A DNA stretch of 64,000 bases from Mycobacterium sp. MS1601 (GCF_001984215.1 NZ_CP019421.1:1-64000); one strand, 5' to 3'. Shown: positions 34,768-43,040, counted from the first letter of the stretch. Made by a program: numbers and translations. Notes: generated by a model from the sequence alone, not told the origin.

Positions 34768-35394
34768 TCAGGCGTCTTTCCGGGTGAGTTTGTCGATGAC
34801 GCGGCCGACTCGTCGAGTAGCCCTCTGAGATTGACCGGAATCCGACAGAGCCTTCGCGGCCTTGCGTCGTTCGGCCTCCTGCGCGGCCTTCCAGAACGGG
34901 GAATTGGGGTCATCAGTGCCGATCTTTGAGTCGGCATCCAGGCCCGCTTCCCTCCTGTCCCAGTACCTCTCGGTGGGTGTTGGCGCGTAGTCGGACCATC
35001 GGGGGCTCCGCTGTTCGCGCCCGGCGTTCGCTGCTTGCTGCAGTTGGGCGGGTGTCTGCGCTGTGTAGCCAGGCATTGTGCTGACGTCGCCGGCCAGGTT
35101 GTAGAAGTGGCCGTAGGCGTGCTCTCTGCGGTAGTCGGGGTTCTGCGCGAGTTTCTCGGCGTACCACTGGTCGAAGTCGGGCGCGTTGGGCGGATCGGCG
35201 AACGGCGGCGGCCCGATGTGCGGGCCCCAGGCCGTGCTCGGCGGTGCGGCGCTGGCGCCGGCATCCAGCCGTGCCGTCAGGTCGTGTTGCCTCGCCTCCA
35301 GCGCGGCGACGTCGTCTGCAGAGCGGGCGGCCTTAGCGCGGGTGTCGCCGCTGCATCGCTGCGGTCCACCAGGTTCGCTACTTGCTTTGCACAT
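34768..35394 (-). CDS. CKAxxEPGG-tag protein, disordered
   Basis: 208 residues from MCKASSEPGGPQRCSGDTRA, the tag shared with the genes at 22874(-) and 35578(+). A short helix (VAALEARQHDLTARL) follows, then a Pro-rich, Tyr-rich region (FDQWYAEKLAQNPDYRREHAY) and a basic C-terminus (RATRRVGRVIDKLTRKDA). No catalytic motif. It diverges from the tagged exonuclease gene with two class B promoters between them. Confidence 0.75.
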   Translation of the reverse strand: MCKASSEPGGPQRCSGDTRAKAARSADDVAALEARQHDLTARLDAGASAAPPSTAWGPHIGPPPFADPPNAPDFDQWYAEKLAQNPDYRREHAYGHFYNLAGDVSTMPGYTAQTPAQLQQAANAGREQRSPRWSDYAPTPTERYWDRREAGLDADSKIGTDDPNSPFWKAAQEAERRKAAKALSDSGQSQRATRRVGRVIDKLTRKDA

Positions 35395-35428
35395 GGGTCC
35401 TCCGACGGGGTGTGGACATCTCATGAAG

Positions 35429-35459
35429 GTAGTACCGGCGCGGGTCGCTGTTTCCGTCG
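35429..35459 (-). promoter_or_regulatory. Class B promoter (CGACGG-N19-TACTAC)
   Basis: One mismatch in the first hexamer, standard spacing. Reads toward the tagged gene at 35394. Confidence 0.6.
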
Positions 35460-35499
35460 TCTGATGCCAGATTCTCTCGTCACCCTCGGCCGCGACGCG

Positions 35500-35530
35500 T
35501 GACGGAAATGTCGGTGGCGCCCGGTACTAC
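35500..35530 (+). promoter_or_regulatory. Class B promoter (TGACGG-N19-TACTAC)
   Basis: Reads toward the tagged exonuclease gene. Together with the site at 35429-35459 it forms a mirror pair. Confidence 0.65.
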
Positions 35531-35577
35531 CAGGGGGAGGCGATTCGCCGCCGCCGAGTCGTGAAGTGAGGATCGTC

Positions 35578-36318
35578 GTGTGCAAAGCCAGCCATGAGCC
35601 CGGTGGGCCGCAGCGATGCAGCGGGGACACCCGAGCGGCCTTGGAGCGCTCGTTGGGGGCGGTGGCGCAGTTGGAGTGCCGCCAGGCTGCGCTGACTCGC
35701 GCTGTGGGCCTCAGCGGTGCGCTGGGTGGGGTTCAGGACGGTCCAGCACTGAGCCTTCGGCAGCAGTACTTGATCGACGCCGAGGCGCTATCGCCGCGCG
35801 AGGCGGCGGCGCGTTTTGCCCGTTCGGTGCTCGCGCCGGGGCGGGCGATCATCGTGGACACCGAGACGGTGTCGATGGGTGGGCCGATCTGCGAGATCGC
35901 CGTGGTGGACGCCCATACCGGTCGGCCACTGCTGGACACGTTGGTCAATCCGCGGTGCGCGATCACCCCGGCGGCGCAGGCCGTTCACGGGATCACTGAG
36001 CACGAAGTCAGCGCGCCGCAGGTGCCGACGTGGGTCCAGGTGTACGAGCAGTTCGCTCAGGTTGCCCAGGGCCGGGTGGTCCTGGCCTACAACGCCGACT
36101 ACGACCGGCAAGTCGTCGCTGATGACTGCCGCCGCTACAGCCTGGATGCTGCCGGATCGGCATCTGATGCGGGGTGGTGGGCCGATGTGATGGCCCCGCG
36201 CAGCGATTTCATGGGTGCCAAGCGGTGGCTGCGCAACGGCGGCGGGCACCGGGCTCTTGGTGACGTGGTGCAGACCCGGGGTCATCTTCTGGCGATGGCC
36301 GCGGGGTCATCCGCCTAG
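35578..36318 (+). CDS. CKAxxEPGG-tag DEDDh 3'-5' exonuclease
   Basis: 246 residues from GTG, chosen so that the tag (VCKASHEPGGPQRCSGD) begins exactly as in its relatives. Residues about 93-230 form a DnaQ-like exonuclease: IIVDTETVSMGGPICEIAVVD (first two acids), VHGITEHEV, LAYNADYDRQV (third acid) and HRALGDVVQT (His plus last Asp). It should degrade DNA or RNA from 3' ends. The tag in front of an exonuclease is unusual. It converges with the gene ending at 36307, overlapping by 12 bases. Confidence 0.85.
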   Translation: MCKASHEPGGPQRCSGDTRAALERSLGAVAQLECRQAALTRAVGLSGALGGVQDGPALSLRQQYLIDAEALSPREAAARFARSVLAPGRAIIVDTETVSMGGPICEIAVVDAHTGRPLLDTLVNPRCAITPAAQAVHGITEHEVSAPQVPTWVQVYEQFAQVAQGRVVLAYNADYDRQVVADDCRRYSLDAAGSASDAGWWADVMAPRSDFMGAKRWLRNGGGHRALGDVVQTRGHLLAMAAGSSA

Positions 36319-37020
36319 CTTGTTCGGCCTCTGCTTTCGGTGCGCGTCGGTCACGTGCTGGTCGCGCACGGCCGCCGGCGCGACGATGATTTCGTGTTCT
36401 CCTCGCCCGCTCAGGTAGGCGATCACCGCGGACTTTTCGACGGTTCCGGCTGCTACGCGGGGACGCCCGTGCCCGAACCGCATCGCGAAGCGTCGGGCAA
36501 CCTCAGCGTCGAGGCTCCAGCTCATCCCCTTCTGGCGCTCGTCGCTATTGAACCCCCGGTAGACGCGCATCAACGCCGGCTGCTGGGCGAGGTGTCGTCG
36601 TTCTGGGGCGGTCATCATGAGGTGGCGGCTGCGGACCCTGGAGCTGTCCTGCAGCAATGTGGTCCACAGGGGCTCGTTTTCGGCGATGTTCTCCGCATCG
36701 ATCCACAGCTCGGCCAGGCTTGTCCAGTAGGTGCGCGCGGCCATCTGCGCTGCAATGCGGGTGAAAGCGTTGACGCGGTAGGGCCGTTCGTGCAGGAACA
36801 GGTACTGCGACCACTTCCGGGATTGGAGGGCTTGTCGGCAGCCGTCTTGCTTGGCGCGCAGCCGTGCGTTGGCCATGGCGTTGAGCTGCGGGCTGTGTGG
36901 GATGGAGAAGACCAGGGGGTGCTTGATCACCGGTCCCAGCGGTGAGTCGACGAGGTAGGCGGCGAGTTCAGGATCGAGCGCTTCCTGTGGCCTCTGCAGT
37001 AGCGCGCTGAGTTCGGTCAT
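36307..37020 (-). CDS. ADP-ribosyltransferase-like protein (R-S-E type)
   Basis: 237 residues from MTELSALLQRP with AAAGGAC upstream. The C-terminal part reads MRVYRGFNSD (R155), GMSWSLDAEVARRFAMRF (S167-S169) and YLSGRGEHEIIV (E208-x-E210). This is the R-S-E pattern of arginine-type mono-ADP-ribosyltransferases, with the expected order and spacing. The N-terminal 130 residues are helical. Target unknown; it has no signal peptide, so it acts inside the cell unless exported otherwise. A leader-like hairpin at 37041-37076 precedes it. Confidence 0.65.
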   Translation of the reverse strand: MTELSALLQRPQEALDPELAAYLVDSPLGPVIKHPLVFSIPHSPQLNAMANARLRAKQDGCRQALQSRKWSQYLFLHERPYRVNAFTRIAAQMAARTYWTSLAELWIDAENIAENEPLWTTLLQDSSRVRSRHLMMTAPERRHLAQQPALMRVYRGFNSDERQKGMSWSLDAEVARRFAMRFGHGRPRVAAGTVEKSAVIAYLSGRGEHEIIVAPAAVRDQHVTDAHRKQRPNKLGG

Positions 37021-37040
37021 GAGGTGTCCTTTGGTGGTGC

Positions 37041-37076
37041 GGTGGGTGACCGGGCCCGCAGGCACCGGCCGGGTGG
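37041..37076 (-). ncRNA. Hairpin leader element (weak stem)
   Basis: Sense: CCGGCC, GGTGCCTGCGGGCC (about 3-4 pairs), then CGGTCACCC. No class A promoter directly upstream, so it lies inside a longer transcript. Confidence 0.5.
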
Positions 37077-37090
37077 TGGGTAAACGCGGT

Positions 37091-37464
37091 CTATTGAGGC
37101 GTGCTGGTCGCCGTCGGCGGGGTCTCGTCCTGCCAGAGCGCTCTGCTGCGGATGGTGGTGCGGCGGCGCCCGCAGCAGGTGGTGCAGGCCGCGGGAATGC
37201 CCCGCCTGGTGCTGAACAGGCGGCCGTGGCATTCGGGCACGGGACCGACAGTGTGATCGCTCCGGCCGCACGTGGCGATGCATGCGTCCAGGCGTTCCAG
37301 GCGTGCATCCATGAGGGGAAGGTATTGGGTTGCCGCAGCGTCCATCTCACGAATTCGGTGCGGATCTCGTAGCTGGAGTGCATCGGTCGCAGGTCGGGCA
37401 GCGCGGTATCCAGAACATGGTGTGGGAGATGGTGGATGTCGTGTGCGAGGGAGTGATTGCTCAT
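37091..37464 (-). pseudogene. Frame-disrupted small zinc-finger-like protein
   Basis: Translation should start at 37464 (MSNHSLAHDIHHLPHH), right after the leader, but that frame becomes unnatural near 37340. The other frame, 37345-37091 (MDAAATQYLPLMDARLERLD, then CIATC, ECHGR, ACTTCCGRRR), is strongly coding-like and carries a likely zinc site. Either a base was lost near 37345, or two overlapping small genes exist. I favour the first. Confidence 0.55.
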
Positions 37465-37486
37465 ATCCGAAGGGGACCTCTCGATA

Positions 37487-37518
37487 TGGGTGACCGGGCA
37501 CTCGTGCCGGGCCGGATG
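37487..37518 (-). ncRNA. Hairpin leader element
   Basis: Sense: CCGGCCC, stem GGCAC/GTGCC, loop GA, then CGGTCACCC. Confidence 0.7.
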
Positions 37519-37540
37519 TGGTGCGGTGTTGTTGATGCTG

Positions 37541-37562
37541 AGTGTAGTGCTGTGGTGTGACA
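37541..37562 (-). promoter_or_regulatory. Class A promoter (TGTCAC-N10-TACACT)
   Basis: Exact N10 spacing with one change in the first hexamer (C for G at its end). Confidence 0.65.
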
Positions 37563-37634
37563 TGCCTGCCAGCTCTTGGACCTCGCGGCGTCGCGGCAGG
37601 GGTGGCGGTCGAGTTGCTCAGTCGTTCAGTGTGT

Positions 37635-38996
37635 TCAGGAGTGGGTGGTCCACCATGTGTAGAGCTGTTCGAGCGAGGGGCCTTGTGCGTTGCCTGCTGT
37701 GACGTTGAGCAGCGTCTGCGCTTCACTGGTCCATACGACGACGGCTTGGCCGCGGTCGGTCCCGCAGAAAAGTGTTCCTGCCACCTGCGTGGGGGCGGAG
37801 TTACGTCGCCAGGGCCCGGGTGACTGGATGTTGCCGGGGCAGATGGTGCGGTCGAACGTTGCGATGGTGGCGGTGAAAGCCTCTTGGAGAGCTTGCTTGT
37901 CGGGATAGATCGCGTAGGTCGCGGACTGTGGTCCACCGGGGTCGGCGTTGGGCGTGCAGGTGAGCGAGGGGTGTGTGGTGTCGGGTGTCGGTGTGCAGTC
38001 ACCGTCTGAATAGCCCTTGGGCAGTTCGGCTTTGACCCGTTGCAGGTCGACATCTGATGCTGTGGGGCTGGGTGCGGCGCTGGTGTCACTGTCGCTGCTG
38101 TCGCTTGATGTCAGCACGCTCCAGCCGGCCAAGATGATGAGCAGGGCGCCGGTCAGGACGGTCGCGGCGACCATCAGTGTCTTTTTCGAGGGCCTGGATC
38201 GGCTGGGCGTCGTGACATGGAGTTGCGCCGGCGGTATGGGTGGTGCGGGATACGTGCGCGGCGGGTGTTGCTGGACAACAGGAATGGGGGACGTGTCGGT
38301 CAGCGCTTCCGGCATCGGCGGCCGTGGTGGCCGGGCGTGCGGGGCTGCTGGGGCCGGCGGCGGGGTCGCCGCAGAAGCGTTGTCACCGCCGCGGGCGGGC
38401 TCGGGCGCCGGGGTGAATCGCTGTTCTACGTCGAGCCCGGTGGCGGCTACGTTGTCGCCTGCCGCCGGGGATGTGGTCGTATCGCCCTCTGCTGGTGTGT
38501 CGAGGTCTGCGGCCGGGGTGCTCACCGGTTCCGGTACATCCAGCGCAGTGGCAGCTTCGCCGTCGGCGGGTGTCGGGGTGGCATCTGCCAGCGCATCGTC
38601 GGGGACGTCGTCGATCTCCGCGGTCGCGATGGGCAGGATCTTCCCGATGTCCAGGGCTGGGTCGTCGAGGTAGCTCAGGTCGATGGCGTAGGCGAGGTCG
38701 ACCGGGAACCGGTGCATGCCGTAGTGGGGCTGCTCTCCAGGTGTGCTGGGCCGCATCACGATGTCGGTCACCCAGAGGAACGGTCCGTTGGCGTCGGCCC
38801 CGAGCTGCTCGGTCGAGCAGGCGCTGGTGTCGAAGTGTGTGTCGATTCGGTGCTTGATGGGGCCGTCGAGCCGCGCATAGAAGTACTGCTGGCCGTCGGG
38901 GTCGGTGCGGACGTCGATCGTCGTCCCGGTGACGGGTAGTTGATCGCGGAACTCTTCGGGGCCGACCCGAAGGTTGCTGATGACAAACCGTGACAC
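37635..38996 (-). CDS. PFLWVTD-domain membrane protein with outer domain
   Basis: 453 residues from GTG. TAGGTT ends 8 bases before it, so the mRNA is near-leaderless, as in the paralogue at 27027. Residues 1-130 form the PFLWVTD domain, followed by a Pro/Ala-rich linker of about 130 residues. One transmembrane helix (LMVAATVLTGALLIILAGW) and an outer domain with four Cys (DGDCTP, LTCTPN, TICPGN, LFCGTD) complete it. The layout resembles mycobacterial membrane sensors that lack a kinase domain. Role unknown. Confidence 0.75.
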   Translation of the reverse strand: MSRFVISNLRVGPEEFRDQLPVTGTTIDVRTDPDGQQYFYARLDGPIKHRIDTHFDTSACSTEQLGADANGPFLWVTDIVMRPSTPGEQPHYGMHRFPVDLAYAIDLSYLDDPALDIGKILPIATAEIDDVPDDALADATPTPADGEAATALDVPEPVSTPAADLDTPAEGDTTTSPAAGDNVAATGLDVEQRFTPAPEPARGGDNASAATPPPAPAAPHARPPRPPMPEALTDTSPIPVVQQHPPRTYPAPPIPPAQLHVTTPSRSRPSKKTLMVAATVLTGALLIILAGWSVLTSSDSSDSDTSAAPSPTASDVDLQRVKAELPKGYSDGDCTPTPDTTHPSLTCTPNADPGGPQSATYAIYPDKQALQEAFTATIATFDRTICPGNIQSPGPWRRNSAPTQVAGTLFCGTDRGQAVVVWTSEAQTLLNVTAGNAQGPSLEQLYTWWTTHS

Positions 38997-39021
38997 AGCC
39001 CAGAACCTACCTTCGCTGCGT

Positions 39022-39324
39022 TCAGGAAACCTCGAACGCGGTGGCGTCGCGTTCGGGGCGTGCCGGGGCTTCGGAGGACCGGATTCGGGGGCCGATCGCG
39101 ATGTCATCGTGGCCGTTGAGGGTCATGGTCTGCCCGTTGGTCAACTCGAGGTCCACCCATTGCACGCCGAGTCGTTCGGTGCGGATGTCGACGTGGCTGA
39201 CTGCGGCTTCGAACTGGGGCAGGTAGTCGCCTACTTCGAGGTCGAGCACCAGTTCGACCTGGTCGGACGTGTTGTCGGGGCCAGACGCTGCCGCCGTGAG
39301 GGTATCGCCGAGGGTGGTGGTCAT
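39022..39324 (-). CDS. Small acidic protein
   Basis: 100 residues from MTTTLGDTLTAAASG with GAGAGAGGCG upstream. Beta-rich core (LELTNGQTMTLNGHDDIAIGP). The frame stays open and coding-like upstream to 39507 (MHRKPAPVDEPATHITEIGL), so the protein could be about 60 residues longer or the tail of a broken gene. Unrecognised. Confidence 0.65.
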   Translation of the reverse strand: MTTTLGDTLTAAASGPDNTSDQVELVLDLEVGDYLPQFEAAVSHVDIRTERLGVQWVDLELTNGQTMTLNGHDDIAIGPRIRSSEAPARPERDATAFEVS

Positions 39325-39683
39325 CTGCGCCTCTCTCACGTGGTCTGGTCGGTCGACTCGCCTGTCGCTGCCGGGCGGGTGCTCGGGTCGGGCCGTCGGG
39401 GTGGAGTCCACGTTAGCTGCGAGTTCAGCGCTGACGGGCTCCCGACATAGGCCGATTTCCGTAATGTGTGTCGCCGGTTCATCGACGGGGGCCGGCTTGC
39501 GGTGCATGCCTCCGGTAGGCCGGCGGTGCGGCGGCCGCCTTGTGTGGCGCGGGCGTCGAGGCCGGCCGGGTACTGCTGCGGTGCCCAGCTCGGCTCCATG
39601 CCCGGTTTTGCGTGCGGCGCCCAGGACATCGGCGGCTGCCGCCCGGCACGACGAACGTCGGCGAACTAAAAGGAGAGCTGACC
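39325..39683 (-). other. Uncertain, possibly coding region
   Basis: Two minus-strand frames have protein-like stretches: MSWAPHAKPGMEPSWAPQQ from 39629 and MHRKPAPVDEPATHITEIG from 39507. Joining them needs a frame change near 39515. This may be another one-base loss upstream of the gene at 39022. Left unresolved. Confidence 0.35.
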
Positions 39684-39872
39684 TCATCGCCTCCGGCGGC
39701 CAACAACTTTGGTGTCCCACAGCCCTGTTCCGGGCAGCCGCAGGGTGCGCCGCACGGTGCCGTCGGCGGCGCGGCTCAAACGTACGGGGCCCGCGCCGGC
39801 GCTCACCGAGATTCCGCGCTGGGTCAACGTGAAGCGGAAGGGACCGAAGGTCTTGGTTTTGCGGAACTGCAT
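39684..39872 (-). CDS. DUF4236 protein
   Basis: 62 residues, perfect AGGAGG 7 bases upstream. FRKTKTFGPFRFTLTQRGISVSAGAGPVRL and LRLPGTGLWDTK match the DUF4236 family, small beta-rich proteins of unknown function on phages, plasmids and chromosomes. Class B promoter upstream at 39926-39956. Confidence 0.85.
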   Translation of the reverse strand: MQFRKTKTFGPFRFTLTQRGISVSAGAGPVRLSRAADGTVRRTLRLPGTGLWDTKVVGRRRR

Positions 39873-39925
39873 GGGTGATTCCTCCTGGTGTGGCGATACG
39901 CGCTTCGTCTCGTCTCTCTAATGGG

Positions 39926-39956
39926 GTAGTACCGGCCCGCGCGTCGCTTTCCGTCA
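39926..39956 (-). promoter_or_regulatory. Class B promoter (TGACGG-N19-TACTAC)
   Basis: TGACGGAAA and TACTAC at the standard spacing; leads to the DUF4236 gene. Confidence 0.65.
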
Positions 39957-40073
39957 CGGAGATCGTCAATGGTGCGCGTACCTGCGGCGATGACAGGTCC
40001 CCCGGCCGCGCCATGCATCCGTGCGGCGGTCAGCGCCGCATTGCTCGTGCGGAGAGGGAAGGCGACGGCGGTG

Positions 40074-40562
40074 TCATGCTTGGTTCTCGCGGCTGCGGGC
40101 GAGAGCGATTCCCATCTCTGTGATCTCGCCGCCTTCCACTCCCAGGGTTAAGGCAGGGCGCAACCCTTCCCACACCGCACTGAACTCGATCGCCTGCCCG
40201 CTCTGCTGTTGCAGTTCGACGTGGAAGTCCGAGAACGCCTTCTCGAACAGCTTGGCGTCAGTGCGCCATGTCCAGGTGAGCAGCCTGCCCATGTTCTCGG
40301 CCCCGGGACCGAAGTGCCCCTCTCTCCAGTCACCGGACGCCGTCACGGCGGCTGCCGCAGCAGCGGCCAGGGCGGCGATCATGTCGGCCATCAGCCGCTC
40401 ATCATCGAGAATGGCCGCGTTGGCTGGCACGATGTGCGCGGCTATCTGAGAGCCCTTCATGACGTGCGTATTCAGGCCCTCTTGAGCATCCGCGAGGAGA
40501 GCGTTAAGTCCATTGCGGGCATCGGTCGCTGACCTCATACGCGTCGGTCGAATGTTCACCAC
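40074..40562 (-). CDS. Phd/YefM-like antitoxin candidate
   Basis: 162 residues from GTG with AAGGG. The first 50 residues (MRSATDARNGLNALLADAQEGLNTHVMKGSQIAAHIVP) follow the Phd/YefM pattern of an N-terminal DNA-binding fold. The Ala-rich helix and globular C-terminus are longer than usual for that family. No small toxin gene lies beside it, so it may be a stand-alone regulator. A similar arrangement is seen at 46705. Confidence 0.6.
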   Translation of the reverse strand: MVNIRPTRMRSATDARNGLNALLADAQEGLNTHVMKGSQIAAHIVPANAAILDDERLMADMIAALAAAAAAAVTASGDWREGHFGPGAENMGRLLTWTWRTDAKLFEKAFSDFHVELQQQSGQAIEFSAVWEGLRPALTLGVEGGEITEMGIALARSRENQA

Positions 40563-40733
40563 GGCCCTTACCCTATCAATTCGCGCCGCATTTCCGGCGT
40601 CCCAAAGGGGCGCAGTTCACGCCAGTTCAATGCGTGGCCGATCGATGCGGTCCCCGGAGCGGACATCCCAGAGTTGAACGGGGACCGACTAATTGGTCAT
40701 TACCAGGACTGAACCGTCGTGGTTCCAGTTCCG

Positions 40734-42467
40734 CTACGGCGCGCCCAGCAAGTCTGCGTTGATGTGGAGTTCGCCTCGGCCGCTGGCGAGGTTGAGGGAC
40801 CGTAGCCGCGAGAGGGCGTTGCGAAAGCCGCCGCCGACGGCGCTGTATTCGGTCGCTTCGGCGATCTCGGCGATGGGGATGTCGCGGTGGGGGTGGCGCG
40901 CCAGATACTGAAGGATCATTCGAGGTGCTTTGTCGAGATGTTCTGCCCACCAAGCGATCAGCTCGGGACCGGGTGGCGGCAGATGTTCCCAGCTTCCGAG
41001 GGCGTCCAGGCCAGCGTCGGTGATGGCGATGTCACCGCGACCTTCAATCAGGCCGCTGGTGCGAAGGCTGGACAATGCGTTACGGAAGCCACCGCCTTTA
41101 TGGCTGCGGCCGGTCAGCAATGCGACCTGGCTGGAGGTCCGCTGGCCGTGTTGGGCCAGGACGGTGAGGATCTCGCGCTCGGCCAGCTTGAGCTTGTCGT
41201 CGTCTCGCCCGGCCGGCGCTCCTGTCGTCTTCGCCTTCGGCAACGCCTCCCGGTGTGGTTCAGCGGCTTTCGCGGGCTCGGCTGCGGTCCGGACCTTGTG
41301 GCCTGACACCGCGGGGTGGGCAGCGAGCGCGTTCTCGACTTGATCGGCCGCCCGGCTGATTGTCTCGCCGAATGCGCGTAGTTGCTCAACAGCGTGGGTG
41401 AGGGCAGCGAGGTCATCTGTGCTCAGCACCGGGACTTCAACGTGGACGACCTGGTGGGCGCGGGCACGTTCGGCTTCCAGTTCGCCTCGCAGGCGTTGGA
41501 TCTCGCGATCCGCATTGGGTGCCGCCGCTGCGTCTCCGGAGACCGGAGTCGTGGTGGTGTCGTCGAGTTGCCGGCGCAAACGTTCGACGTCGACCGGGGC
41601 CCTGGTGCTGGCGGTGTGGCGGCGTGCGCCTGCCTTGGGTGTCGCGCTGGAGTCGAAGGTGTGACGCCGTCTGACGGTGATGAGCTGGGTGACACCGAGC
41701 CATTCGGGGGACCATACCCAGGCTTGACCGATCGGCAGTGATGGTAGCGATTGACGCACTTGGCGGGCTTGCCCTTCCTCGGCGTGCTGGGCGACCCAAT
41801 CACTGATCGCGCTGACGTCTTGTGGCGCCGTGACACCTAGGGCGATCAGCGAATCAAGCTGTGAGAGAACGGTTTTGTGCAGAGCGGCAGCGCGCTGACT
41901 ACAAAGGGTGACCCCGAGCCCCTTGACTCGACCGCGGCGCACGATGTCTTCGGTGGCCCCTAGGAGTCGTTCCATGCCGGCGGGGGCACGCTGCGGGGCG
42001 AACTCGTCGGCCTCGTCGATGATGAGGTGCAGTGGTTCCCGGTTGCGCCAGTAGAGGGTTTCCAGGAAGTCGGTGGCGAAGGTACGGCGTTCTGCTTTAC
42101 GCAGCAGAGACAGGTCCACGACCGCAGGGAAGCGTTCCTTGACGATGAGTTCGGCGATGGCGGCTCCCTGGTCGGCGCGTAGCGCGACGTCGGCATGCTC
42201 ACCGCCGATGATGATGACCGGGAACCCGGCTGCGCGGCCGTCGGCCGACGATCGCAGACCGTGCCAGACGCCGGTGGGATCGATGACGCAGATCAGGCAG
42301 CCGGCGCTCATCAATTCCTCGGCGAGAACTGAGGCGGTGTGGGTCTTCCCGCGGCCCTTCTTGCCGAGAATGGCAAAAGTCGAGGTCAGGCTGTCCAGGG
42401 GCATCGTGAAGTCGTCAGCGATGTTGATCGTGGCGGGTGCTGCGCCGTCCTGCCCGATTTCCGTCAT
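40734..42467 (-). CDS. HerA/DUF87-type ATPase with two C-terminal wHTH repeats
   Basis: 577 residues. Walker A GKKGRGKTHT (35-44) and Walker B LHLIIDEADEF (146-156) place it in the HerA/FtsK-like clade. The middle (residues about 280-430) is a linker with a short coiled coil. The C-terminus holds two related winged-helix units sharing GGGFRNALS-RL (SHKGGGFRNALSSL and SAVGGGFRNALSRL). It could be a DNA-translocating pump or a defence ATPase. It is transcribed alone. Confidence 0.85.
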   Translation of the reverse strand: MTEIGQDGAAPATINIADDFTMPLDSLTSTFAILGKKGRGKTHTASVLAEELMSAGCLICVIDPTGVWHGLRSSADGRAAGFPVIIIGGEHADVALRADQGAAIAELIVKERFPAVVDLSLLRKAERRTFATDFLETLYWRNREPLHLIIDEADEFAPQRAPAGMERLLGATEDIVRRGRVKGLGVTLCSQRAAALHKTVLSQLDSLIALGVTAPQDVSAISDWVAQHAEEGQARQVRQSLPSLPIGQAWVWSPEWLGVTQLITVRRRHTFDSSATPKAGARRHTASTRAPVDVERLRRQLDDTTTTPVSGDAAAAPNADREIQRLRGELEAERARAHQVVHVEVPVLSTDDLAALTHAVEQLRAFGETISRAADQVENALAAHPAVSGHKVRTAAEPAKAAEPHREALPKAKTTGAPAGRDDDKLKLAEREILTVLAQHGQRTSSQVALLTGRSHKGGGFRNALSSLRTSGLIEGRGDIAITDAGLDALGSWEHLPPPGPELIAWWAEHLDKAPRMILQYLARHPHRDIPIAEIAEATEYSAVGGGFRNALSRLRSLNLASGRGELHINADLLGAP

Positions 42468-42679
42468 GCTGCCGCGCCTATCAGTGTGACCTGGCCAAAT
42501 GGTTTCTCTTCGCTCTGAGTATGCACCGCGGATCGGGGCATCGCGGCTCCCGCGGCGCGTAGGTTTGCCTTCATTGCGCCCCTGGCGGGCGCCGACGCCG
42601 CGAGGCGCGCCGCTGACAGCTGGGGGCCTTGTGCCTGCCCAGCGCGGCGTTGAGCAGGCATGTCGGCACGTCCCCTGGG
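42468..42679. other. Intergenic, nothing recognisable
   Basis: About 210 bases between the ATPase start and the next stop. No gene, promoter class A/B site or hairpin leader was found. Confidence 0.4.
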
Positions 42680-42964
42680 TTAGTGACGGATGCGCACCCG
42701 GCGCTCTGTGGTGGGGTCGGCGGGCACGAGGATCTCGGCGTGCGGGTCGTGTTCGACCTCAGTCACGGAGTTGATCTCGCGTTCCAGGCCCTGGAAGCCG
42801 TCGTCGTCGAGTTCGGCCAGCCGGTTCTCCAGGTCCAGCTCGTCGATGTCCGCACCGAGAGGAACCTGCACGCGGGCCTGGTGTCGGGACACTTCGGTCC
42901 ATGTGACGAGCACCGTCTGCATAGTCGCTGACTGACTCGCGGTCTGGGGGTCTAGTGAGGTCAT
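42680..42964 (-). CDS. Small acidic protein
   Basis: 94 residues from MTSLDPQTASQS with AAGGGA upstream. Beta segment (VLVTWTEVSRHQARVQVPLG) then an acidic helix (DELDLENRLAELDDDGFQGLEREI). Resembles small phage/plasmid proteins; no family assigned. Promoter and leader are typical class A. Confidence 0.7.
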   Translation of the reverse strand: MTSLDPQTASQSATMQTVLVTWTEVSRHQARVQVPLGADIDELDLENRLAELDDDGFQGLEREINSVTEVEHDPHAEILVPADPTTERRVRIRH

Positions 42965-42980
42965 GGTATCCCTTCGGGGG

Positions 42981-43010
42981 TGCGGTGACTGGGCCAGCAG
43001 GCCGAGCCGG
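42981..43010 (-). ncRNA. Hairpin leader element
   Basis: Sense: CCGGCTC, stem GGCC/GGCC around TGCT, then CAGTCACCGC. Confidence 0.65.
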
Positions 43011-43040
43011 TGAGCGCGCCCGCGTCTGGGGCACGGCCTA

